Shown here: in pieces, positions 1 through 6,260 of the stretch
Position numbering within the stretch: position 1 is the stretch's first letter
Layout: each line of letters starts with the position of its first letter
Source: Actinomycetota bacterium
GTDB taxonomy: Bacteria; Actinomycetota; Thermoleophilia; Gaiellales; Gaiellaceae
Length of the DNA: 6,298 nucleotides
NCBI GenBank assembly: GCA_013812265.1
Contig: JACCTQ010000258.1
Coordinates: 1 to 6,298, forward strand
Reading direction: 5' to 3'
Position numbers and translations under genes: made by a program
Notes under the pieces: model-generated
Told to the model about the DNA's origin: nothing
The model's input: the letters and a program-made list of their open reading frames with translations, nothing else
Database searches by the model: none

Positions 1-2
1 CG

Positions 3-1199
3 ACGGTCGCGGCGATATCCGGTGTCATGCCGTCGTTAGCTCAGAATCCGGTGCCGGCGCCCCCATCCACAGGGGCAACCGTGCCGCAGACGTACTTCGG
101 TCCGCCCCCCACCGAGTCATTTTCCGACGGTAATCAGTATCTGCGCGGCCCGCAGCAGTTGCTCCGCTCGGGCACGATCAGCGACGATCACAAGACGATC
201 ACCTTGCCGCTCTACCTGGGGCAGTCGAAGACCGATCGGGGTCGAAATCGGGACGGCGGCAAGAACGTCTGGTTCATCCTCACCGACAGCAGTGACAAGG
301 AAAACGCGGATGCGCTCGGCCTGAACTTCTCCGCCAAGCTCCGCTACGCAGGGGCAGCGGCCCGTGAGGCGACGCTGGGTGGTAAGGACGCCAGCCTGAC
401 ATTCGAGTCGGGTAGCGTCGACTTCGGGCCGGCACGGCAGGTCGTGCCCGGCGCCGCGCCGAACTTCTTCCCGCCCAAGACGGCTCAGCCGGGCAGCGTG
501 GGCGACAAGGACTACAGCCCGTACGTCCGCATCACCAACCAACCCGGCACCCCGATCTACAACGCTCCGGTGGTGGCCGAGGGAGTGGACGCCGCGACGC
601 TCCAGAAGTTCTGTACGGGCACCCCTGACTACAATCTGGTGGCCGATCGAGTGGTGCACATCTGCCCCAACGCCGAGAGCAACGGTCAGGGCACGGTCAC
701 GCTCGAGGCCACGCCGGTGTTCAGCTTCGGCCAGACCGTGACCTACATCAGTACGGAAGCGTCGGACGCGGTGGTCGCGACACTGGACAAGGGCACCTTC
801 GCTCCGAAGCTCGCCGATCTGGCGGTCGGTCGCGATGACAGCGCGTTCAGCGCCGTCGAGCGGCTGTTCGTGACCGCGAACGGCCCCACCGGCCGGAACA
901 ACCCGCAGCGGCAGGGGCTGAACAGCGCACTGAGTGACACCGACGCGGATGGCCAGCCGCTCCCTCCGCTGAACACGATCGGGGGCGTCCCGAACAACTC
1001 CAACGACTACAGCCCCGCGTGGGACCTCAACCTGGGCTTCTGGACACCAAAGGCGATCGACCTCGGCTACCGGGCTCGCGTCATCGACGAGTTCCAGATC
1101 CTCTCACTCGTTCGAGAGGGTTGGATCACCGGTCCGGACGGCAAGCCGTACGGATCGACCGGCATCGTGGTCAACTGCCCGGTGCTGGAGCGCCTCTAG
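3..1199 (+). CDS. Probable exported protein of unknown function, 5' end outside the window
   Basis: The function is not recognised. The frame is open from base 3, and the first in-frame ATG (base 27) has no Shine-Dalgarno motif before it, so the real start probably lies upstream. The eight codons before that ATG plus the next few encode a mildly hydrophobic stretch ending in SLA|QNPVPAPP. This looks like the end of a signal peptide with a signal peptidase I site, followed by a Pro-rich linker. Counting from the ATG (390 residues), the rest is Gly/Asp/Asn/Pro-rich with alternating beta-like segments and no evident membrane helix. A short motif, DYSP, occurs twice (residues 162-165 and 327-330), each time with a hydrophobic/Asn segment after it, hinting at two related domains. 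Three cysteines (196, 213, 384) could form a disulfide. The frame is continuous and protein-like, ending in TAG. A hairpin 58 bases downstream probably ends the transcript. Its location outside the cytoplasm is inference. Confidence 0.75.
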   Translation, partial: TVAAISGVMPSLAQNPVPAPPSTGATVPQTYFGPPPTESFSDGNQYLRGPQQLLRSGTISDDHKTITLPLYLGQSKTDRGRNRDGGKNVWFILTDSSDKENADALGLNFSAKLRYAGAAAREATLGGKDASLTFESGSVDFGPARQVVPGAAPNFFPPKTAQPGSVGDKDYSPYVRITNQPGTPIYNAPVVAEGVDAATLQKFCTGTPDYNLVADRVVHICPNAESNGQGTVTLEATPVFSFGQTVTYISTEASDAVVATLDKGTFAPKLADLAVGRDDSAFSAVERLFVTANGPTGRNNPQRQGLNSALSDTDADGQPLPPLNTIGGVPNNSNDYSPAWDLNLGFWTPKAIDLGYRARVIDEFQILSLVREGWITGPDGKPYGSTGIVVNCPVLERL

Positions 1200-1522
1200 G
1201 AATCGGAGCCAAGGGACTCGTCTCGACCAACGATGCGGATGGGCAAACCCCGCTTCCCCGGCCCCCGCGACAGGATCAGTCGCGGGGGCCGGCGGCGACC
1301 ACGGCGGCGAGGGCCACGGAGATCCATCCGAGAGGAGATCTGGTCACGATTCCAAGTGTACGAGGTACGATCGGGCTGGACGCGAAGGTCAACGGAACAG
1401 ACTCGGCTCCGTCGAAGCATGCACGGCCCCGTTCCTGAACTCGACGACCGTCTCCTCGAGAAAGAGCCCGCAGCGACCCTCACAGCCATCTCGGATAGGC
1501 CGAAGAGGGCCGAGCCGCTAGC
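1200..1522. other. Intergenic region between the exported-protein gene and the GH15 gene
   Basis: These 323 bases hold the 14-bp hairpin at 1258-1292 and otherwise no convincing gene: the short open frames here give Arg/Pro-rich, low-complexity translations without a ribosome binding site. The second half should contain the promoter and leader of the GH15 unit. TACGAT at 1366-1371 fits the loose actinobacterial -10 pattern TAnnnT, but the hexamer about 17 bases upstream is a poor -35 match, so I do not call a promoter. A purine-rich GAAGAGGG at 1502-1509 may be the ribosome binding site of the next gene. Confidence 0.6.
1258..1292 (+). terminator. Perfect 14-bp hairpin, likely terminator of the left-edge gene
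   Basis: Bases 1258-1271 pair without mismatch with 1279-1292 around a 7-base loop (AGGATCA), giving a very G+C-rich stem. It starts 58 bases after the stop codon of the upstream gene. No T-run follows, so on the plus strand it would be a U-tract-less terminator or a 3'-end stabilising/Rho-associated structure, as is often assumed for high-GC bacteria. The inverted repeat is seen directly; terminator function is inference. Confidence 0.6.
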
Positions 1523-3385
1523 GTGGCCGGCTGTGACCGCCCCGTGAACGAGCGCTCCTACCAGCCGCTGGACGACTATGGCCTCATAGGCGACCTCCAC
1601 GGCGCCGCGCTCGTGAGCCGTGACGGGTCGATCGACTGGGCTTGCTTTCCGCGCTTCGACAGCCCGTCACTCTTCGCGCGCCTGCTCGACTCGAGCGCGG
1701 GCGGTCATTGGCAGCTTGCGCCTGAGGGCAGCCGCACCCACTCGACGATGCGGTATCTGGAGCACACCGCCGTGCTCGAGACGGTGCACGAGACGGGCAC
1801 CGGGTCCGTCCGCGTCCTCGACGCTGCGTTGCCACCAGTTGACGGGCGCTCTCCGAGTGTGCTGGTCCGGGTGTGCGAGGGCCTCGCGGGCCGCGTCGAG
1901 CTCGAGAGCGTGCTCCGGCCCGCCTTCGACTACGCCCGGGACCGGCCGAGGCTCGAGCCTCTCGGGGATGTCGGCCTCCGCATAGCCGGAGCGGAGACGA
2001 GCCTGTCACTCGTCTCGTCGATTGGTCAACAGGGGGCGAGCGCGCGGGTCGTGCTCGAGCCGGACGAGCGTTCCGCTTTCGTGCTCGGGTGGGACGACGA
2101 GATGCCACGGCCGGGAGACGCCCAAGCTTTGCTCGACGACGCGTCTGCTTGGTGGCGGGCGTGGTGCGAGACCTGCGCCTACGAAGGCCCGTATCTCGAT
2201 GCCGTGCTGCGCAGCGCGATCACGCTCAGACTGTTGACGCACCTGCCGACCGGCGCGATCGTCGCCGCGCCGACCACCTCGCTACCGGAGATCATCGGCG
2301 GCGAGTCGAACTGGGACTACCGTTATACGTGGCTGCGCGACGCCGCGCTCACCCTCTACGCGTGGTACGCAACCGGCCAGCGGGCCGAGGGCGACCCCTT
2401 CTTCGACTGGATTTGTACGCGCGTCGGTCGACCGGAGGTCGAAGAGTCAGGGCTGAACGTCATGTACGACGTCGACGGCGGCTCGGACCACGCCGAGCAG
2501 GTGCTGGACCACCTCGAGGGCTATCGCGCCTCGAGCCCTGTGCGCATCGGTAACGCGGCGTGCCACCAGATTCAGCAGGACATCTATGGCGAAGTGCTCG
2601 ACTGCTTCGCAAGCGCGTGCTCGTGGGGGCGCGCGGACAAGCTGGCGTTGTGGCCGCACTACCGGGTTCTCGCCGACTGGGTGACCGTCAACTGGCGAGA
2701 GCCGGGGAACGGGATCTGGGAGCTCCGCGGCGAGGGGAGCCACTACGTGTACTCGAAGGTCATGTTGTGGGTCGCGCTCGACCGCGCGCTGCGCGTCGCA
2801 CGCGAGAAGGGACTGCCAGGCGATCTGGGCCGCTGGGCGAGCGCGGCCGCCGAGATCCGCGCCTCGGTGTTCGAGCACGGCTGGAGCGACCGGCTCGGCG
2901 CCTTCAGGCAGTCGTTCGAGGTCGACGAGCTCGACGCGTCGAACCTTCTGATCCCGCTGGTCGGCTTCCTGCCGAGCGACGACCCGCGCGTGCGCTCCAA
3001 CCTCGACCGCACGATCGCCGACCTCGGCATCGACGGCCTCGTGTACAGGTTCGCTCCGGACGGCGGCGCGGCCGAGGGCGCGTTCACGGTCTGTACGTTC
3101 TGGCTCGTCAACGCGCTCGCCCACGCAGGGAGACTCGACGTCGCTGTCGATGTATTCGAACGGATGCTGGGGCGCTCAAGCCCGCTCGGACTCTTCCCGG
3201 AGCAGATCTCGCCGGGAACGGGTGAGCTCCTGGGCAACTTCCCGCAATGCTTCACGCACTCGGCGCTCTTGACCTCGGCGGTCAATCTCGCGCGCGCCGC
3301 GCATCTCGGAACGGCCCCCGCCTCGCTCGATGCACCGGAGGGATCCGCGCACCTCGTGCCAGTCCGTCCGGACGTCGCGGCTTGA
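1523..3385 (+). CDS. Glycoside hydrolase family 15 protein (glucoamylase/trehalase type)
   Basis: A cytoplasmic inverting exo-alpha-glucosidase of the GH15 family, 620 residues, close to the usual length of about 600. No signal peptide is visible. Residues 15-60 carry the N-terminal hallmark (DYGLIGD, then SRDGSIDWACFPRFDSPSLF). An N-terminal beta-sandwich domain to about residue 220 is followed by the (alpha/alpha)6 barrel with NWDYRYTWLRDA (263-274), GIWELRGE (397-404; Glu400 is the likely general acid), the HYVYSKVM segment, GFLPSDDPRV, and SPLGLFPEQISPGTGELLGNF (Glu560 is the likely general base). Bacterial members include trehalases and glucoamylases; the sequence alone does not decide between alpha,alpha-trehalose and maltodextrins. 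The start is the GTG at 1523, with GAAGAGGG about 13 bases upstream. A GTG at 1544, giving VNERSYQP, is an equally plausible start that matches the usual family N-terminus better. The gene is first in a three-gene unit, 52 bases ahead of the DUF1360 gene. Confidence 0.95.
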   Translation: MAGCDRPVNERSYQPLDDYGLIGDLHGAALVSRDGSIDWACFPRFDSPSLFARLLDSSAGGHWQLAPEGSRTHSTMRYLEHTAVLETVHETGTGSVRVLDAALPPVDGRSPSVLVRVCEGLAGRVELESVLRPAFDYARDRPRLEPLGDVGLRIAGAETSLSLVSSIGQQGASARVVLEPDERSAFVLGWDDEMPRPGDAQALLDDASAWWRAWCETCAYEGPYLDAVLRSAITLRLLTHLPTGAIVAAPTTSLPEIIGGESNWDYRYTWLRDAALTLYAWYATGQRAEGDPFFDWICTRVGRPEVEESGLNVMYDVDGGSDHAEQVLDHLEGYRASSPVRIGNAACHQIQQDIYGEVLDCFASACSWGRADKLALWPHYRVLADWVTVNWREPGNGIWELRGEGSHYVYSKVMLWVALDRALRVAREKGLPGDLGRWASAAAEIRASVFEHGWSDRLGAFRQSFEVDELDASNLLIPLVGFLPSDDPRVRSNLDRTIADLGIDGLVYRFAPDGGAAEGAFTVCTFWLVNALAHAGRLDVAVDVFERMLGRSSPLGLFPEQISPGTGELLGNFPQCFTHSALLTSAVNLARAAHLGTAPASLDAPEGSAHLVPVRPDVAA

Positions 3386-3425
3386 GCCCGCGCCGGCAAG
3401 ACTGCATACTCCCGCATACGACCTC

Positions 3426-3432
3426 AAAGGAG
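3426..3432 (+). promoter_or_regulatory. Strong Shine-Dalgarno site of the DUF1360 gene
   Basis: AAAGGAG lies 5 bases before the ATG at 3438. It fixes that ATG as the start, against an upstream in-frame ATG at 3330 that would overlap the GH15 gene and add 36 non-conserved residues. It is the best ribosome binding site in the three-gene unit. Just upstream, GCATAC occurs twice within 16 bases (about 3403-3420); the meaning of this is unknown. Confidence 0.85.
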
Positions 3433-3437
3433 AGTCA

Positions 3438-3947
3438 ATGGCAACAGAATCCCTCTCGGACCAGGCGGCGGCACTCTTCGCGGGCTACTCGCCCGACGAG
3501 GAGCGGCCGCTCGCCGGATACGCCACGCTCGTCGGCGCCTTCAACGCGCTCTTCGCCGCCGGTCTCGTCGCCGCAGGGCGCTCGGGCCGGATGCCAGACC
3601 GAGTCGGCTTCGGCGATCTGCTGCTCTTCGGCGCGGCAACGGAGAAGCTGAGCCGCGTGCTCGCCAAGGACAAGGTGACGAGCTTTATCCGCGCTCCGTT
3701 TACGCGCTACCAGGAGAAGGGTGGGCCGGGCGAGATCGAGGAGGAGCCGCGGGGGCATGGCCTGCGCCTCGCCGTCGGCGAGCTCGCGGTGTGCTCCTAC
3801 TGCCTCGCGCAGTGGGTCGCCGCCGGCTTCCTCACCGGCTCGGTGCTCGCGCCCCGGAAAACGCGGTTCGTCGCGGCCGTGTTCGCGACGATCGCGATCT
3901 CGGACTTCATCCAGCTCGCCTACAAGGCGAGCGAGGAGCGCGCGTAG
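3438..3947 (+). CDS. DUF1360 family small membrane protein
   Basis: A 169-residue protein that I match to DUF1360 by its conserved blocks: LLLFGAATEKLSRVLAKDKVTSFIRAPFTRY (residues 61-91) and GELAVCSYCLAQWVA (114-128), which contains a CxxC pair (Cys119, Cys122). Hydrophobic segments near residues 25-47, 56-66, 113-136 and 143-161 indicate an integral inner-membrane protein with an acidic, probably cytoplasmic loop around residues 95-105 (GEIEEEPRG). The biochemical role of the family is not known. The CxxC inside a membrane segment could bind metal or be redox-active, but this is speculation. The gene lies 52 bases after the GH15 stop, and its TAG stop overlaps the proposed beginning of the SDR gene by 4 bases, suggesting translational coupling. 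Family assignment is from remembered motifs, not a search. Confidence 0.85.
   Translation: MATESLSDQAAALFAGYSPDEERPLAGYATLVGAFNALFAAGLVAAGRSGRMPDRVGFGDLLLFGAATEKLSRVLAKDKVTSFIRAPFTRYQEKGGPGEIEEEPRGHGLRLAVGELAVCSYCLAQWVAAGFLTGSVLAPRKTRFVAAVFATIAISDFIQLAYKASEERA
3933..3938 (+). promoter_or_regulatory. Shine-Dalgarno-like site that points to a GTA start for the SDR gene
   Basis: GAGGAG sits inside the last codons of the DUF1360 gene, exactly 5 bases before the in-frame GTA at 3944, where an ATG or GTG would be expected. It is the only such motif placed correctly for the conserved N-terminus of the SDR protein. Because Glu-Glu codons produce this sequence by chance, its role as a ribosome binding site is inferred. 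Confidence 0.45.
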
Positions 3948-4945
3948 CCCGCGGGGGCGGCGAGCGCCAGGTCGTCGTCGTCACCGGCGCATCGTCGGGA
4001 GTCGGCCGGGCGACCGCGATCGCGTTCGCCCGAGGCGGTGCCGCGGTCGGCCTGCTCGCACGCGGGGCAGAGGGGCTTGCCGGCGCCGCGCGGGACGTGC
4101 GCGAGGCGGGTGGCGAGCCGCTGGAGCTGCCCGCGGACGTTGGAGACTTCGACGCGGTCGAGGTCGCCGCGTCGCGCGCCGAGGAGGCGCTCGGACCGAT
4201 CGACGTGTGGGTCAACAACGCCATGGCCACGATTTTCGCCCCCTTCCACGAGATTGAGCCCGCCGAGTTCCGTCGCGCGACAGAGGTCACCTACCTCGGC
4301 ACCGTGCACGGCACCTACGCGGCGCTGCGGCGCATGCGCCCTCGTGACCGCGGCACGATCGTCCAGGTTGGCTCGGCGCTCGCCTACCGGGGTATCCCGC
4401 TGCAGACACCCTATTGCGGAGCCAAGCACGCGATTCAAGGCTTCACCGAATCGTTGCGGTGCGAGCTGCTCCACGACCGGAGCGGCGTGCGGTTGACGAT
4501 GGTGCAGCTTCCGGCCCTCAACACGCCGCAGTTCGACCACGGCCGCTCGCGCCTGCCGAATCACCCGCAGCCCGTGCCGCCGATCTACCAGCCGGAGGTG
4601 GCCGCTCGCGCGATTGTCTGGTCGGCGAAGCATGCCCGGCGCGAGCTGAACGTCGGCCTCCCGACGACGATTACGATGGCCGGCAACGCCGTCGCCCCGG
4701 GCCTCGGCGACCGCTACCTTGCGCGAGCCGGTTACGACGCGCAGCAGACGGACGAGCCCGCCAACCCCAGCCGGCCCGACAACCTGTTCGAGCCCGTGCC
4801 GAGAGACGCCGGCGCGCACGGGATGTTCGAAGCGACGTCGCATCCACACAGCCTTCAGCTCTGGGCGACGACGCACCGCGGCCGGCTCGCGCTCGTCTCG
4901 GCTGCGCTGGTCGGCGCGCTCGCGTGGGCAGTGCGCGAGCGCTGA
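3944..4945 (+). CDS. Short-chain dehydrogenase/reductase (SDR) with C-terminal extension; start codon uncertain
   Basis: An NAD(P)-dependent oxidoreductase of the classical SDR fold; substrate unknown. Numbering from base 3944 (333 residues): Rossmann motif TGASSGVG (14-21), NNA (91-93), and catalytic Ser144, Tyr157 and Lys161 with the standard S-12-Y-3-K spacing. The usual active-site Asn, 28 residues before the Ser, is Thr116 (VTYLG in place of VNxxG). Past the core of about 250 residues comes an extension with PVPPIYQPEVAARAIVW, GDRYLARAGYDAQQTDEP and DNLFEPVP, typical of a long SDR subgroup, then a short hydrophobic tail (about 315-330) ending in RER that may anchor it to the membrane. 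No ATG, GTG or TTG precedes the Rossmann motif in frame except GTGs at 3791 and 3812, deep inside the DUF1360 gene. I place the start at GTA 3944, which overlaps the DUF1360 stop (GTAG) and has GAGGAG upstream. A sequence error or a non-standard start are both possible. Confidence 0.9.
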   Translation, partial: VARGGGERQVVVVTGASSGVGRATAIAFARGGAAVGLLARGAEGLAGAARDVREAGGEPLELPADVGDFDAVEVAASRAEEALGPIDVWVNNAMATIFAPFHEIEPAEFRRATEVTYLGTVHGTYAALRRMRPRDRGTIVQVGSALAYRGIPLQTPYCGAKHAIQGFTESLRCELLHDRSGVRLTMVQLPALNTPQFDHGRSRLPNHPQPVPPIYQPEVAARAIVWSAKHARRELNVGLPTTITMAGNAVAPGLGDRYLARAGYDAQQTDEPANPSRPDNLFEPVPRDAGAHGMFEATSHPHSLQLWATTHRGRLALVSAALVGALAWAVRER

Positions 4946-4989
4946 CCCGGCCGGTAGGCCATGAGGTACTTCGGTGTCGGCCTGTAAAG

Positions 4990-5011
4990 GCGGCTTCTCC
5001 AGAGGAGCCGC
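4990..5011 (+). repeat. Inverted repeat (9-bp stem, 4-base loop) downstream of the SDR gene
   Basis: GCGGCTTCT pairs with AGGAGCCGC across a CCAG loop, with one G-T wobble. It begins 45 bases after the SDR stop and overlaps the edge of a second small stem (GCGCCA/TGGCGC, 5010-5026). Without a T-run it is a weak terminator candidate for the plus-strand unit. The structure is seen in the sequence; the function is inferred. Confidence 0.35.
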
Positions 5012-5166
5012 GCCAGCAGTTGGCGCAGCTGAAGCGTCGCACTGCGAACGGGGAGGCCGGGTCCGTCGATCGCTGTTGGTGCCCCAACGAAGATCCGGCG
5101 GAGCCGAGCTCCGCTCGGCGGGAGCCTCAGCGACGCGAGTCTCGGCGAGCGATGAAGAAGAGGGTC

Positions 5167-5193
5167 TCTGGGGGAAACATGGTTTCCCCCAGA
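5167..5193 (-). terminator. Perfect 12-bp hairpin directly after the prs stop codon
   Basis: Bases 5167-5178 (TCTGGGGGAAAC) are the exact reverse complement of 5182-5193, with a 3-base loop. The stem starts immediately next to the prs TAA stop (5194-5196 on the plus strand). On the minus strand it is followed by pyrimidine-rich sequence (GACCCTCTTCTTC) rather than a clean T-run, so it is a non-canonical intrinsic terminator. Its symmetry means it could also stop read-through from the SDR unit. The inverted repeat is certain; the function is inferred. Confidence 0.7.
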
Positions 5194-6258
5194 TTAAAAG
5201 AGCTGGTTCTCGCCGCCGAAGATAGCCGAGACGGATTCGTCGGCGAACGCGTTCATGATCGTCTCGGCCAGCAGGCGTGACACTGTCAGCACGGTCACGT
5301 TCTGGGGCTTCCGGATCGGGTCGATCGGCACCGTGTCCGTGACGACCATCCCGGCGATGTCGGCTGCCGCGACCCGCTCGAGCCCCTCGGCGTCGAGCAG
5401 CGAGTGCGTCACGAACATCCAGACCTCTCTCGCCCCGTGCTCCTTGAGCGTCCTGGCGCCCGCGATCTGGGTTCCACCCGTCGTGGTGACGTCGTCGCCC
5501 ACGACGGCGATCCGGTCCCGTACCCGCCCCGTCACCTCGTGCATCTCCACGCGGTCGCGCGTCGGCCGCGTCTTGTGCATGATCGCGAAGTCCGCATCGA
5601 TCATCTGGGCGAACCTGATCGCGTACTTGGCCCGTCCGGCGTCGGGCGCGACGGAGACGATGCCCTCCCCGGTCAGGCCGAGATCGCGGAAATGCTGTGC
5701 GAAGAGGAGCAACGCCGACATGTGGTCGACGGGAATCGTGAAGAAGCCCTGTATCTGGCCCGCGTGGAGATCCATCGTCAGCACGCGGTCCGCCCCGGCG
5801 AGCTGGAGCATGTCGGCCACGAGCCTGCCGGAGATCGGCTCGCGCGGCTTTGCCTTGCGATCCTGGCGCGAGTAGGGGAACCACGGGATGACGGCGGTGA
5901 TCCGTTTCGCGGACGCGAGCTTCGCCGCCTGGATCATCAGCAACAGCTCCATGAGATTCTCGTCTACAGGCTTGCACCCCGTCTGGACCAGGAAGACGTC
6001 GGCGCCCCTGATGGACTCCTGGTAGCGGCAGTAGGTCTCGCCGTTCGGGAACGTGTCCAGCTCGATCTCGCCGAGGCCGACACCGATGTGCTCGGCAATC
6101 CGCTGGGCGAGGTCCGGGTGCGAGCGGCCGGCGAACACCATCAGCCGCTTCTGCGGCCCGCGCGTGATCGAGTGGCCCGGGGTGACCTCGACAACGGACT
6201 GGCTGACCTCGAGGCCCGGGAGCCTTGTCAGCTCAGTCGTCGCGCTTTCGACGGACAT
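5194..6258 (-). CDS. prs: Ribose-phosphate pyrophosphokinase (PRPP synthetase)
   Basis: Makes phosphoribosyl pyrophosphate from ribose 5-phosphate and ATP in the cytoplasm, feeding purine, pyrimidine, histidine, tryptophan and NAD synthesis. The 354-residue protein shows the family's order of motifs: ATP-site FPNGE (70-74) with ESIRGADVFLVQT, RQDRKAKPREPIS (131-143), TMDLHAGQIQGFF (161-173), the flexible catalytic loop HKTR with Lys229 and Arg231 retained, and the ribose-phosphate loop DDVTTTGGT (255-263). It is about 30-40 residues longer than typical bacterial enzymes (about 315) because of an N-terminal extension of roughly 29 residues before QKRLMVFAGRSHPDL. The start is supported by GAAGGA 5 bases before the ATG. 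Departures from the Escherichia coli and Bacillus subtilis enzymes: DAGRA (206-210) for DxGG, HKTR for DKRR, and Thr259 where those enzymes have Asp in DDxxDTxGT. It is still very probably PRPP synthetase, though possibly a divergent branch. A hairpin follows the stop directly. Confidence 0.95.
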   Translation of the reverse strand: MSVESATTELTRLPGLEVSQSVVEVTPGHSITRGPQKRLMVFAGRSHPDLAQRIAEHIGVGLGEIELDTFPNGETYCRYQESIRGADVFLVQTGCKPVDENLMELLLMIQAAKLASAKRITAVIPWFPYSRQDRKAKPREPISGRLVADMLQLAGADRVLTMDLHAGQIQGFFTIPVDHMSALLLFAQHFRDLGLTGEGIVSVAPDAGRAKYAIRFAQMIDADFAIMHKTRPTRDRVEMHEVTGRVRDRIAVVGDDVTTTGGTQIAGARTLKEHGAREVWMFVTHSLLDAEGLERVAAADIAGMVVTDTVPIDPIRKPQNVTVLTVSRLLAETIMNAFADESVSAIFGGENQLF

Positions 6259-6260
6259 AG

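Larger units (their letters stand above)
4946..5193. other. Structured convergent intergenic region between the SDR gene and prs
   Basis: These 248 bases separate two genes that point at each other. I see no convincing gene. There are stems at 4990-5011 and 5010-5026, GC-rich alternative stems around 5094-5121 (for example GCGGAGC/GCTCCGC and GCCGAG/CTCGGC), and the strong 12-bp hairpin at 5167-5193. This is compatible with terminators for both transcripts or a structured 3' untranslated region. No T-loop or other tRNA feature is present. Confidence 0.5.

Noticed and set aside
1343..1371. Possible promoter with TACGAT as -10
   Set aside because: The -10 fits only the loose TAnnnT pattern and no reasonable -35 hexamer is present at the right spacing.
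1233..1547. Short plus-strand frames in the 1200-1522 gap
   Set aside because: The translations are Arg/Pro/Ser-rich, run through the hairpin, lack a ribosome binding site and overlap the GH15 start.
2447..3417. Long minus-strand frames opposite the GH15 gene
   Set aside because: They overlap the conserved catalytic region of GH15 on the other strand and show only composition-driven residues.
3330..3437. Upstream ATG extending the DUF1360 protein by 36 residues
   Set aside because: It would overlap the GH15 3' end, has no ribosome binding site, and the added residues look random, whereas the ATG at 3438 has AAAGGAG at ideal spacing.
4960..5030. Possible tRNA or riboswitch suggested by paired segments
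   Set aside because: No TTCGA-type T-loop, anticodon stem or known aptamer core could be found; only simple stems are present.
3920..5977. A 685-codon open frame on the minus strand across the SDR gene and most of prs
   Set aside because: Its translation is Arg/Ala/Gly-rich and low in complexity, and it lies antisense to the SDR gene and in another frame of prs, both of which have clear family motifs. Long antisense frames are expected at this G+C content.
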